A DNA stretch of 64,000 nucleotides, taken from B30-G6 sp964633115 (GTDB lineage: Bacteria; Desulfobacterota; Desulfobacteria; Desulfobacterales; B30-G6). Below, piece by piece: positions 43,815 through 53,194 of this stretch. A program made the translations under genes and the position numbers. Where the stretch lies: the NCBI GenBank assembly GCA_964633115.1, contig CAZWEO010000015.1, positions 1 through 64,000 on the forward strand, given 5' to 3'. How positions within the stretch are numbered: the stretch's first letter is position 1; each line of letters opens with the position of its first letter. The notes beneath the pieces are model-generated. The model was not told the DNA's origin and ran no database searches. It saw only the letters and a list, made by a program, of their open reading frames with translations.

Positions 43815-44705
43815 CTACCCGCTTACCAAAGTATTTATCAATTCCCTTACGGTGGGTACGCTTGAAATCAAGCCTGAAACTTCTCCGGCAGGCAACACAC
43901 CGGCCCCGATGTCCCCTTTAAGCCAGGACGCTTCAACCGCCTCACCTGAGAAGACTTTATCTGTGTTTTCCGTTCCCTGAATCAGGCCTTCAACGAGTTT
44001 TGTTTGCAGTGCCCTGATCCGGAATCGTCCAAGATCTACAAGCCCGGTACCCGTTTCCGGTGATTCAACGATGGTGTTTTTGTAATTATTGTGCGCAATG
44101 CATTCTTTGGTGGCAATGAATCGCGTGCCAATCTGGACACCTTGAGCCCCAAGAGCGAATGCGGCCTTGTATCCCCGCGAATCGCCAATTCCTCCGGCCG
44201 CAATAACAGGTATTTTTACCCGGTCGGCAACAGCCGGCACCAGGACGAAGGTAGAGGCCCCCTTGAATCCCTGCATGCCACCGGACTCCGACCCTTCGGC
44301 GACAATCGCATCTGCCCCCAGTGCTTCGGCTTTTTTGGCAACGTCAGCAGTCGGAACAACAACAATGGCTTTCATGTTTTTTTCATGGAGCATGGGGATG
44401 ATTCCTTTGGGTGAACCACCGGAAACCGTAACAGCCTGAACCCCCTCCTCGGCTAAAATGTCGATCAAATCGGGTACCAGGGGATTCATAGCAAAAATGT
44501 TGGCGCCAAAGGGATTGCCGGTCAGTTTTTTTGTTTCCTGAATCTGCTTCCGCAACACTTCACTATCCTGGACAAACGCCGTAGCCAGCAAACCGTATCC
44601 TCCTGCCTCAGAGACAGCTGCCACCAACTTAGGGTTACAGATAACACCCATGGCTCCCAGGATAATCGGGTGCTGACAACCTAACATTTCTGTCACTGCA
44701 TTCAT
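43815..44705 (-). CDS. Nitronate monooxygenase / FabK-like enoyl reductase family flavoprotein
   Basis: This 296-residue TIM-barrel flavoprotein has PIILGAMGVICNPKLVAAVS at the N-terminus, seen as PIILGAMG, then GGLLATAF-like GYGLLATAF, VAEGSESGGMQGF and IPVIAAGGIGDSRG as FMN-phosphate-binding elements, followed by GAQGVQIGTRFIATKEC. Members are nitronate monooxygenases or enoyl-ACP reductase II; the sequence does not decide which. It appears complete, unlike its neighbours on both sides. AAGGAGG-like CCTCCTT ahead of the ATG at 44705 is a good ribosome site. Confidence 0.88.
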   Translation of the reverse strand: MNAVTEMLGCQHPIILGAMGVICNPKLVAAVSEAGGYGLLATAFVQDSEVLRKQIQETKKLTGNPFGANIFAMNPLVPDLIDILAEEGVQAVTVSGGSPKGIIPMLHEKNMKAIVVVPTADVAKKAEALGADAIVAEGSESGGMQGFKGASTFVLVPAVADRVKIPVIAAGGIGDSRGYKAAFALGAQGVQIGTRFIATKECIAHNNYKNTIVESPETGTGLVDLGRFRIRALQTKLVEGLIQGTENTDKVFSGEAVEASWLKGDIGAGVLPAGEVSGLISSVPTVRELINTLVSG

Positions 44706-45194
44706 CGGTAATCCTCCTTATGTTTGCTTGGTTTACAAATAATCGCTCTTTACACTATCCGTATTGTGGCATATTATTACGAGATTGATACAATCAGATT
44801 TTTCTACTCCTTTTTCACCGGATAGCGGGTGATCGGGTGAGGCGTCGGGCCGAAAATCTTAGTCCCACCGGAATCGTAAGTTGATTTGTTAATGCTGCAC
44901 CATTGTACGATTCTGTTCTAATTTATCAAGGCTTTCACCGCAGAATGCATGAAAACAATTTTTGGCTCCAAGAACTTTTCCACCATGGCCATTGACGATA
45001 GTGCACATATCCGGGTGGCAGCCATTGCCACCACAAAATTATTTTGCTAGTTAGTTTTTGGACTTCAGCAAGTAAAATATTGATTGATTTATGACCATTT
45101 TTTATTATTGGATTATAATCATTTAAAACTCCAGAATTTTAACAGAACACCCTAACGATTTTATGAAACTCGAGGTTGCTACATCCATGAAAAT
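44706..45194. other. Intergenic region with a gene relic and a promoter box
   Basis: Apart from a short Cys-rich coding relic (44889-45038) and a TATAAT box at 45114-45119 ahead of the CoA-transferase pseudogene (with TTGATT about 22 bases earlier in the same stretch), no gene is seen in these 489 bases. Confidence 0.45.
44889..45038 (-). pseudogene. Cys-rich coding relic, unidentified
   Basis: Between stops at 45039-45041 and 44889-44891 one minus-strand frame reads FCGGNGCHPDMCTIVNGHGG, then KVLGAKNCFHAFCGESLDKL, and ends normally. The Cys/His/Gly pattern looks like real protein, possibly the C-terminal end of a DUF1638-like metal-binding protein, but no start codon context is left. Family assignment is a guess. 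Confidence 0.4.
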
Positions 45195-46902
45195 ATGAAC
45201 CAGCCAACTAAATATCAATGGAAAGACCTTGTCGTTTCTCCTGAGGATGTAATATCCCAAATCAAACCGGGTATGAACATTTTTCTCCGGCTGGTTTGCC
45301 AGTGAAGCCTTTATTGCACCAAACATCGACTTTACGCCGGGTCGTTATTCCCAAATCCCCCAGATTATCAAATCCAAACGAATTCCGATTGATGTGGCCT
45401 TTATCCAAATCACACCGCCTGACGAAGAAGGCCATTGCAGCCTTGGCGTTGCCGTAGATATTGCCCGGGAAGCCATGGAGCAAGCCACATTGGTTGTGGG
45501 TGAAATTAATACCCAAATACCCTTCACTTTCGGTGATACGATTGTATCTATTTCGGACTTTGACCTATTGATAAAATCTACCGAACCGCCGGTTTATTTC
45601 GACCGTTGGCCCATTGATGATATTTACGAACAGGTGGCTATGAATATTGCAGGGCTGATTGAGGATGGGGACTGTGTCCCTTTTTATTCCGGTTCGCTCT
45701 TCGAAGCCTTGGCCAAGCAGTTGGTTCACAAAAGGCACTTGGGTATCCATGGGATTATCTGTACCGACGCCTTGATGGAATTGGTTAAAAGCGGGGCGGT
45801 TAGTAACTATAAAAAAGCAGCCTTCCGAGGAAAAACAGTTGTTTCCTATGCTTTGGGGACACCGCAATTGATGGATTGGCTGGACCGAAATCCACTTTTG
45901 GAATTTCAAAACATTGAAGAGATATTTGATCCGGTTCAGATAGGCCGCAATTCAAATCTAGTAATTATTTATGAATGCCAAGAAGTTGATTTGTTTGGAA
46001 GGGTTAGCCTTCGATTGGATGAAGGCGACATTGAATCAGGACCGGGTGTATATACCGATCTGTATACTGGAGCGGGAATTTCTCCCGGAGGGCGAACAAT
46101 TTTTGCGCTACCGAGCCGAAACCATAAAGGAGAGTCAAATATTCATTTGAGACTGAAAGATCTTCGTAATCAGTTTGGTATTCGAGAGTCGATTGATATG
46201 ATCGTCACCGAATACGGCGTAGCCAATTTGAAATGGCGCCCGATTCGCGAAAGGGCCCAAGCCTTAATCGATATTGCCCACCCGGAGGAAAGAAAACGCC
46301 TGGTCGAGCAGGCCAAAGAAAATAACATTTTGTTTCCGGATCAGATTTTTATAGCCCAGAGCGTGCATCTATATCCAGCCGAGATTGCTACTAAACACAC
46401 CTTCCGAAATGGTTTAAAGGTTCGGTTTAGGGCTTTAAAACCTTCGGATGAAGATGCCATGCGGCGTCTCTTCTATCGATTTTCAGACGAGACCGTCCTG
46501 CGACGATTTTTTTTCCGCATTACAACCATGCCCCATGACAAGATGCAAGCGTATGTCAACATCGATTATAGCCGTGAATTGTCTATTGTTGCCCTTGTGG
46601 ATGAAACTGAAAAGAGAGAAATCATTGCTGAAGCGCGTTATATGAGAAGCGAGCAAAGTGGCTACGGAGATGTGGCTTTTGTGGTGGATGAAAAATATCA
46701 CGGCCTGGGCATTGGGACATACCTTTACCTCATGTTGGTTCGACTGGCAAAAGAGCGCGGATTAAAAGGTTTTACGGCCGAAGTACTTGAAACCAATACC
46801 GGGATGATTAAGGTTTTTGAGAAAGGTCGTTTGCCAATGGATGCCCGTGTTCAAGACGGTATTTACCAACTGAAAATTACCTTTAAGGATATACCTTCTT
46901 AG
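45195..46902 (+). pseudogene. Acetyl-CoA hydrolase/CoA-transferase–GNAT fusion, internal deletion with frameshift
   Basis: The ATG at 45195 encodes MNQPTKYQWKDLVVSPEDV and then SQIKPGMNIF, the N-terminus of CoA-transferase family 1 proteins, and runs into TGA at 45303. The frame one base on then continues FFSGWFASEAF and stays open to 46902 (502 codons from the Met at 45394). That part has the CoA-transferase C-domain with FTFGDTIVS, GGRTIFALPS and VTEYGVANLKWRPI, and a C-terminal GNAT acetyltransferase (about 370-500 of the open part; YHGLGIGTYLYLM binds acetyl-CoA). Normal members have about 620-640 residues; roughly 55 residues are lost at the word TTTTTCTC. A shorter protein could still be made from 45394, missing the CoA-transferase N-terminus. 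Confidence 0.82.
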
Positions 46903-47178
46903 GCCAAAACCTCCTACCACTGTTCACTGCCAGCACACAAATGCGCGGATTTTTTGCGACAAGGCGGCCGGGTATTCGTCGGCATACACCCCATGGCCCT
47001 GCTCATATAGCAATAGCGATCCAATGGGGGTTACATGCGGCGAGCCATCCGGGTTGGTGGAGGCGATCGCGAAATAGCTGCTGCTTTTCATCCCATCTCT
47101 ACAAATAGATTTAATAAGACCCCAATCTTTTTCGATATCCATGTTACTCATATCCCTAGAATTTTCATATATTCTCAC
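46883..47178 (-). pseudogene. Pyridoxamine-phosphate-oxidase-like FMN-binding protein, truncated and frameshifted
   Basis: The frame from 47178 reads YFAIASTNPDGSPHVTPIGS and GVYADEYPAALSQ, the flavin-binding core of small PNPOx-like proteins. After SQ it runs out of register; the next frame reads KNPRICVLAVNSGRRFW, the expected following strand, so a few residues and the register were lost at an A-run (CAAAAAATCC). It then ends at 46883, meeting the convergent CoA-transferase/GNAT gene, with about 80 C-terminal residues missing. Confidence 0.72.
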
Positions 47179-47448
47179 TAGTTTCTGTGCGTTGCTTGAT
47201 AACCCGTAAAACTTTTCTCGCCAACAAGCAATGAAACGGTTTTATTAAAAACCAATAAATCCTTTCCGAAAAACGCGACGACTCCGATATCAGATCAAAA
47301 CTCAGCGTAGTTCCGCTGCCGCTGGGACGAAGAGAATAGCCTGTTTGACAATTGAATAAACAGGAAACTTGTTGGGCATGGTTTCAATCAAGTCAAAAAC
47401 CGCTTCCGGTACGGCATCTATTTGAATTTCGCATTTATCCCGAATCAT
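47165..47448 (-). pseudogene. SRPBCC (START-like) family protein, internal deletion with frameshift
   Basis: From the ATG at 47448 one frame reads MIRDKCEIQIDAVPEAVFDL and IETMPNKFPVYSI, a START/SRPBCC N-terminus. A second frame then reads YSLRPSGSGTTLSFDLI and SERIYWFLIKPFHCLLARKV to a stop at 47165, the C-terminal strands and helix of the same family. The join is near 47330-47345. Around 60-80 central residues are lost. It overlaps the start of the FMN-binding pseudogene. Confidence 0.72.
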
Positions 47449-47522
47449 TTCATGTTTCGATCCTTGGAGTATGCACGAGTCGAAGCGACGAAAGTCGCTT
47501 CTCATAAAATCGCGAAGCGATT

Positions 47523-48818
47523 TTATTCCCATTCATATGGGCTTCGCATCCTAACCCGTGCCCCCAGCATTTCAAAAATGCGCATGAGCCCATAGCGGGT
47601 GCGGTCTAGAAAGACAAAATTGGGATTCATATCCACATGCTTGCGCAATCGATATATTTTATCCAGGTGTTGACGGCCTTCGGCGAAAAAACCCGGGTTG
47701 GCGCCAAAGTCGAAAAACTCGTCCACAAACAATTTCTCAAACCATTGGCTGAAGGTGACAACGGTTTCAAAAAATTGTTGCTTGGTTTGGTCATCCAGTT
47801 TGGCGCGAATCATGCCGAACGCCTCCAGCAATTCGAAATATCTTTCCTTATCGGGATTAACCGCAGTTGCCGGCAGCTGCCGATAATGATCCACAAATTC
47901 TGGGTTTAACCGTTTGACACAACCAAAATCCACCAGACCTATAGATAAATTATCGGCAATAATAAAATTGCCGGGGTTTGGATCGGCATGGATCTTATTG
48001 AGCTCGTAGAGTCCGGTGAAAAATATCTGGTTTAGGGTAGCGGCTACGGCATCGCGCGCCTTTTGGGAAGGACCGGTTTTTATCCAGGCATCCAGCGGCA
48101 AACCCTCCAAGTAGGTTTGACTTAAGATAGTCCCGGAAGAATAATCTTGAAATACCTCTGGAATCACCACGTCAGAAAGTTTCAAATTTTCTTTGAAATA
48201 GACCAAATGCAGGGATTCCATTTGGTAGTCGATCTCTTCCAGGAGATGGGCTTCGATTTCATCCAGAGCGGATCGATACAGATGATAGTCATCCGCCGGT
48301 CGCAACAGGTTTTTTATCAAGCGAATATCACTGGCAATTGTGCGATCAATTCCAGGATACTGAATTTTGATGGCCAGGTATTGGCCGTCTTGCGACTGGG
48401 CGCGATGTACCTGACCCAGGCTGGCTGCGGCAAAAGCCTCGGATTCAAAAGATGCGAAAAGCTTCTCGGGCAACTCGCCCAGGGCATTGATGATAACTTT
48501 ACGGATCAAAGCCCGATTTAATGGCGGCACCTGGTGATAAGATTTTTCCAGCTCCCGGCGTACTTCCTCCGGGAAAATATCGATTTCAAAACTGAGTTGT
48601 TGGGCAATTTTTAAGGCGGTCCCCCGCAGCAGACTCAATCCCTGAAACAATATGTGAGCCCCTTCGCGCTGCGCTTTTTGTTTGGCCGCTTTTTGCTTTT
48701 GGCGGTCCAAAAAGGGCTTTTCGGCAAAATACTTTAGCATCTTGCCACCAACCTTAATGGCCGTTTTTCCACCCGAAATGGATCGTTGCCATTTATTTTG
48801 AGGTATGCCCGTGCGCAT
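47523..48818 (-). CDS. ABC1/UbiB (ADCK)-family atypical kinase
   Basis: This 431-residue protein has the ADCK marks: LLRGTALKIAQQLS in the KxGQ-like helix, the Ala-rich nucleotide loop AAASLGQVHRA, VAIK-like LAIKIQYPG with the catalytic Lys, HADPNPGNF with the catalytic Asn, and LVDFGCVKRL as the DFG metal site. Family members support quinone synthesis or membrane lipid handling as ATPases or kinases. AGGAA lies ahead of the ATG. It follows the TetR gene by 31 bases. The true substrate is unknown. Confidence 0.9.
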   Translation of the reverse strand: MRTGIPQNKWQRSISGGKTAIKVGGKMLKYFAEKPFLDRQKQKAAKQKAQREGAHILFQGLSLLRGTALKIAQQLSFEIDIFPEEVRRELEKSYHQVPPLNRALIRKVIINALGELPEKLFASFESEAFAAASLGQVHRAQSQDGQYLAIKIQYPGIDRTIASDIRLIKNLLRPADDYHLYRSALDEIEAHLLEEIDYQMESLHLVYFKENLKLSDVVIPEVFQDYSSGTILSQTYLEGLPLDAWIKTGPSQKARDAVAATLNQIFFTGLYELNKIHADPNPGNFIIADNLSIGLVDFGCVKRLNPEFVDHYRQLPATAVNPDKERYFELLEAFGMIRAKLDDQTKQQFFETVVTFSQWFEKLFVDEFFDFGANPGFFAEGRQHLDKIYRLRKHVDMNPNFVFLDRTRYGLMRIFEMLGARVRMRSPYEWE

Positions 48819-48849
48819 AAAAATTTCCTATTAATTTGAAACGCTCAAA

Positions 48850-49578
48850 TTAATTTCCCATGAATTCGCGCTTAACCTTATGCGCTAGATCAACATGATT
48901 TTTCAGGTTTGGCAGTCTGCTGAGCACATGGGTCTTGAACAACATAATCCCAAGGTCGAACATTTTGTTGGCGATGCCTGATTTTAACAGGGAAACACCC
49001 AAATCCATGCTTTTATCAATGAGGATGCTGGTGTCTTCAAATTGGGGGGATTTGTCTGCCAACCAGTATGCCAACATGGCAATGTAATAATCCCAGAATA
49101 GCTGCACAATAAATTCGGAAAAAACAAGCGCTGGCAGCTCTTCCACCTCGATGGCCGCCTCGAGCATGTCATTGATTGCCAATAAAAATTGCCTGCGGAT
49201 GGGTTCGAACAACTGATAATTCTGGCTCAGGGAGAAGAAAACTGTTTTATAGCTGAGTGCCACAAACTCCCGATCCGGCAAAAATAAGGTCAAGCTGGTC
49301 TCAAAATAGGTTTGCACCTGCTCCTGAAAAGAATAGGTATTGAACTCCTCGATGGCCTGCAACTTTTTAGCACAATCAAGGAAATGATCCTCATAATAAG
49401 CGAATAAAATCGATTCCTTGGTGGGAAAGTAGTTATATATGGTTGCGTCACCGATCTCACTACGTCTGGCGATCTCCCGCATGGTTGCGGCTTTGAAACC
49501 TTTTTCGATCATCAAATCCACACACGCGCCAATGATTTTGCGACGAACTATTTTGCGCTGCTTTTGAGATATTTTCAT
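48850..49578 (-). CDS. TetR-family transcriptional regulator
   Basis: This 242-residue regulator has an N-terminal helix-turn-helix, FKAATMREIARRSEIGDATI followed by YNYFPTKESILFAYY, and a large helical ligand domain with several aromatic residues. It probably controls its own operon with the ABC1 kinase and perhaps the divergent BetI-like gene; the 191-base intergenic region between the two TetR genes is the likely operator zone. Confidence 0.88.
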   Translation of the reverse strand: MKISQKQRKIVRRKIIGACVDLMIEKGFKAATMREIARRSEIGDATIYNYFPTKESILFAYYEDHFLDCAKKLQAIEEFNTYSFQEQVQTYFETSLTLFLPDREFVALSYKTVFFSLSQNYQLFEPIRRQFLLAINDMLEAAIEVEELPALVFSEFIVQLFWDYYIAMLAYWLADKSPQFEDTSILIDKSMDLGVSLLKSGIANKMFDLGIMLFKTHVLSRLPNLKNHVDLAHKVKREFMGN

Positions 49579-49709
49579 TTTAAACCTATTTGCTATTTAT
49601 TAAATTGTTATATTTATCATTTAATATATAGTAATTTTATTTAAAGTCAAGAAATTTTATCACTAACCCAAAAAATGCTTTACAAAACAGATGACAATGA
49701 GTATATTTT

Positions 49710-49730
49710 ATTTCGACTGGTCGGTATAAA
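49710..49730. promoter_or_regulatory. Candidate TetR operator between the divergent regulators
   Basis: ACTGGTCGGT (49716-49725), inside TTTCGACTGGTCGGTATAAA, is an imperfect palindrome (6 of 10 positions) of the size and base pattern seen at TetR sites, and lies about 45 bases before the BetI-like gene. Evidence is weak. Confidence 0.3.
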
Positions 49731-49769
49731 TAAAACAACATTGCCCATCAAAACAAAAGGGAAAAAATC

Positions 49770-50453
49770 ATGCCCAAATTAGGAATGGAGCCCATCAGAC
49801 GTGCCCAGGTAATTCGGGCTGTTATTGAATCTGTTGCCGATGAAGGTCTAGAAGCGCTGACCATGGATGGCGTAGCTAAGAAGGCCCGCATTTCCAAAGG
49901 GGTGGTCAATTATTATTTTTCCGGCAAACATGATCTATTGCATCAATCATTCCAGGCCTTTTTAGAATCCTACTATCAGCAGATCGCAGATTTGATCCAA
50001 GCGGACATGACGGCCCTGGAAATGCTAAGCGTTGTAATTGACGTATGCTTCCCTGATAGCGAGGTGACCCTGCAACTCTGGCAACATGATCCCAAGTTAA
50101 AAAATAAAGTGCAACCAGGAGCAGATTCAGAATTCGTCTATCCCATCGATAAATTGGGAAAAGTATTTATCCATTTTCTGGGTCGAACAGTCTTGGACGA
50201 AGCGTTTGAGACAGTCTATCAAAGCGTATATCGCACCTATCTGGAAGGGACCAAGACCATCATTGATCATGGTATTAATACCCATGAATTCCGCCAATTG
50301 GATGCAGAAGAGGCGGCCTTTGGACTGATGGCGCTAATCGAAGGCTTGGTTTTGTATCGCAATATCGGCTTCAATCCCCTGTCCTTCAAAGAATATCGGT
50401 CTCTATGCCTAAACTATATCAAAAATCAATTGGTTCTAAATCCAGCTAATTAA
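49770..50453 (+). CDS. TetR-family regulator, BetI-like
   Basis: This 227-residue protein starts MPKLGMEPIRRAQVIRAVIE, nearly the start of BetI, the choline-responsive repressor, and has the HTH MDGVAKKARISKGVVNYYF followed by SGKHDLL. GGGA lies ahead of the ATG. It is followed 34 bases later by the desaturase-like flavoprotein gene, its probable target. Resemblance to BetI need not mean the same ligand, and no choline-oxidation genes are nearby. Confidence 0.87.
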   Translation: MPKLGMEPIRRAQVIRAVIESVADEGLEALTMDGVAKKARISKGVVNYYFSGKHDLLHQSFQAFLESYYQQIADLIQADMTALEMLSVVIDVCFPDSEVTLQLWQHDPKLKNKVQPGADSEFVYPIDKLGKVFIHFLGRTVLDEAFETVYQSVYRTYLEGTKTIIDHGINTHEFRQLDAEEAAFGLMALIEGLVLYRNIGFNPLSFKEYRSLCLNYIKNQLVLNPAN

Positions 50454-50487
50454 AAAACCGAATTTTTTATTTTCATAGGAGAACACC

Positions 50488-51981
50488 ATGTCCAAACCAA
50501 CGGTTATTATTATCGGCGCCGGTCTTAGCGGGCTGTCCACCGGGATCTATGCCCAACGAAATGGCTTTCAATGCACCATATTTGAACATGCTCGCCACCC
50601 CGGCGGGGTTGCGGCCCAATGGAAACGCCAGGGCTATACCATTGACGGCGGCATCCATTTTTACATGGGCTTTCGGCCGGGTCAGCCTGACCACGAGCTC
50701 TATCGGCAATTGGGCATCTATCAAGCTGACCAATTTGAGGAAATAGTCAACTACGGCCGATTTGTGGATGCAGCCAATGGGCGCAACCTCGATATCACCC
50801 AGGATCTCGATGATGTTGCTGCCAACATGAAACGGATCTCTCCACAAGATGCCCCGTTTATCGATAAAATTTTTAAAGGTGCCAGGGCCTTCCGGTGTTC
50901 CAATTTGGTTGCTTCCATGCAAAAGCCAGCTGACATGCACAGATGGTGGGACACTATTAAAATGATGTTCAGCATTCGCAAGACCCTGCGTTACTATGCT
51001 GGTTGGTATTTGCAACCCATAGCCACGGTGGTTGAAGAGCTGCACGATCCCTGGCTTCGGCATGTGTTCCGAAACCTGTTTTTGCCGGAAGTACCGGTCG
51101 TATTTGTGATGATTCTTCTGGGGGCCCTGGCAGGCGGTAACATGGCAGTCCGAAAGGACGGCTCGGGTGGATTTGCCCGGGCCTTGGAAAAACGGTTTAT
51201 AGATTCAGGCGGCCAGGTTGTGTATGCCGCCACCGTGGATAAAATTTTGGTTGAAAAAGATCAGGCCGTGGGCGTGCGCCTTGTAAATGGTGAGACTCAT
51301 CATGCTGACCATGTTGTATCGGCGGCAGATGGATATTCGACACTTTATAACCTCTTGGAAGGTCGTTATCTGACACCGGAATTAACGAAACTGCATGCGG
51401 AATGGCCTTTGTTTAAGCCCATTGTTCTTGTTAATTACGGTGTTGCTAGCAGTTTTGCACAAGACCCCTCGATCATGATGCTCAAACCCAAAACAAAAAT
51501 TAACGCAGGTTATCTCGACAGTGACTGTTGGGTCATCCGTATCTTTAATTATTGCCCGGACTGTGCCCCGGCAGGTAAAACTGTGCTGCAGGTGATGATC
51601 GAATCCGAATGGCAGCCTTGGAAGGATATCCGTGAGGATAAGGACGCGTATAAAGCAGAAAAAGCTTACCTATCCAAGCAGGTACTGGCCGGCTTAAATG
51701 AGATATGGCCCGGAATTGAAAATCAGGTGGAAATGACCAATGTGGCCACCCCTTATACCTGGTGGCGGTATACTCGCAACCGCCAGGGCGCTTATGAAGG
51801 ATTCGCCATCACTGATAAGATTTTTAGCACGAATGTAAAGCGGATGCTTCCCAACCTGGACAATTTTTATATGGCCGGTCAATGGGTGGTGCCGGGCGGT
51901 GGGGTTTTAGCGACCCTGATGTCGGGCAAGCACGCAGCGATGTTGATGTGCCGCCGGGATGGCAAATCGTTTATCACATAA
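50488..51981 (+). CDS. Phytoene-desaturase/CrtI-like FAD-dependent oxidoreductase
   Basis: This 497-residue protein has an N-terminal dinucleotide-binding motif (VIIIGAGLSGLSTGIYAQRN), HPGGVAAQWKRQGYTIDGG, which is the second family signature, and a C-terminal FAD motif around NFYMAGQWVVPGGGV. The layout is that of the CrtI/amine-oxidase superfamily, with substrates such as carotenoids, retinol or long-chain lipids. AGGAG precedes the ATG. It probably forms an operon with the BetI-like regulator. The substrate cannot be read from the sequence. Confidence 0.88.
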   Translation: MSKPTVIIIGAGLSGLSTGIYAQRNGFQCTIFEHARHPGGVAAQWKRQGYTIDGGIHFYMGFRPGQPDHELYRQLGIYQADQFEEIVNYGRFVDAANGRNLDITQDLDDVAANMKRISPQDAPFIDKIFKGARAFRCSNLVASMQKPADMHRWWDTIKMMFSIRKTLRYYAGWYLQPIATVVEELHDPWLRHVFRNLFLPEVPVVFVMILLGALAGGNMAVRKDGSGGFARALEKRFIDSGGQVVYAATVDKILVEKDQAVGVRLVNGETHHADHVVSAADGYSTLYNLLEGRYLTPELTKLHAEWPLFKPIVLVNYGVASSFAQDPSIMMLKPKTKINAGYLDSDCWVIRIFNYCPDCAPAGKTVLQVMIESEWQPWKDIREDKDAYKAEKAYLSKQVLAGLNEIWPGIENQVEMTNVATPYTWWRYTRNRQGAYEGFAITDKIFSTNVKRMLPNLDNFYMAGQWVVPGGGVLATLMSGKHAAMLMCRRDGKSFIT

Positions 51982-51983
51982 TT

Positions 51984-52022
51984 TTCACAAAATAACGCCC
52001 ATGCAATTATGCGTTTTGTGAA
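51984..52022. terminator. Convergent hairpin between the flavoprotein and Sel1 genes
   Basis: TTCACAAAA with ACGC after a short bulge (51984-51998) pairs with GCGTTTTGTGAA (52011-52022), and the outer ATAATT/AATTAT words extend the stem. It lies precisely between two converging genes, so it may end transcription in both directions. Confidence 0.6.
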
Positions 52023-53161
52023 TTATGGATTTAAACGGGCGATTTCTTCTTCGCGCAGGCCTTTGTACTTTTGGCGCAAGCGATCGATCTCTGTGCGAAT
52101 ACGCGCTTGGCCAGCCGGGCTGCCATCGCGACGATCGAGGGAATTGACGGCCCGTTGATATTCCAAACGATACCGTTCCTCAATATCCATGACTTGGCGC
52201 TCTATTGGTGAGGCCTCGCTGTAGCGTCTGGCTCTTTCTAATTCATTCTGCAATGTCTTTGATTTTAAAAGATCGATTGGATATCCAAATTGGCCGTTCT
52301 GATAGGCTGGCGCCACATATTCTATGGTTCGAATGTGGTTCTGTTCCAGGGCCTTGGCCCACCAGCTACGACCTAGTTGAAGATCAGCATCTACACCATG
52401 ACGGCCGTATAGAAAAATACCACCCAGTTCATGTTGCAGCTGCGGATCGCCCTGGCTGGCGGCTGCCTCCAATAGCGATAGGCCTTCTTCCCGTGTGCCA
52501 GGCTGTGCATCAGCCCGCCGGAGCAATTCAAGCCCAAATCTATTTTGAGCATGAGGGTCGCCCTGCGCCAATTGTTCTTCCAGTTTCTTTATCTGATCAG
52601 CACTGTTTTTTCGCAGTGAAGCCAATTGTGAATTTGGTACTGGGCTGCCGCGACACCACCCTCGGCCGCCTGCGTTAGCCAGCGCTGTCTTTCTGCTGGT
52701 ATGCGTGAATCCTGGCTCAGCCTATAAGCGGCCTTAACATGCCCCTGATCGGCCACACGCACCAGCCATTCAAGATAGCCCAAATCCGTTCCATAAGTCG
52801 CTTTGGAATGTTTTTTGACGGCCAGCACCAGGCAGGCTGCCATAATCGCTATCAGGGTGAATGTGCGGGTGAGTGCCGTACGCACCCGCATTAACGCCAT
52901 CGTGAGTAATAATACCGTTATGTAAAAAATCAGCGCAGCGATTAAGGCAGGTACTAGCAGCATCCCGGCAAAAGTTATCGAATCCCTGCCGGGTAAAAAA
53001 AAGGCTGGCCATGCCACCTGCAAACAAAAAGCTGGCCGGGGCCAGACCGCCGACCACTGCCATAAACCAGGGTACGGGCAACAAATGAAAAAAGCTAAAA
53101 AGAGGATCGCGCGGTTTGCGCCGCGGCCAGGAAGTGGTGGTTTTGGGTCCAAATGGGTCAA
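52023..53161 (-). pseudogene. Sel1/TPR-repeat membrane protein, frameshifted
   Basis: The region from about 53161 to 52589 encodes hydrophobic segments (MLLVPALIAALIFYITVLL) and then Sel1-like helices ending AAEGGVAAAQYQIHN. The repeats continue in another frame, LASLRKNSADQIKKLEEQ, to the stop at 52023 (EEGLSLLEAAASQGDPQLQ, LGRSWWAKALEQ). Thus one base is lost near 52625. A second shift near 53000 is likely, because FFHLLPVPWFMAVVGGLA lies in a third frame (53084-52970) and reads like the true membrane N-terminus. The intact protein would be about 380 residues with two or more membrane helices and a repeat domain. Decay or sequencing indels are both possible. Confidence 0.7.
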
Positions 53162-53194
53162 GAAATTTCTAAACTGAAAGAATGGCTTTTAAGA

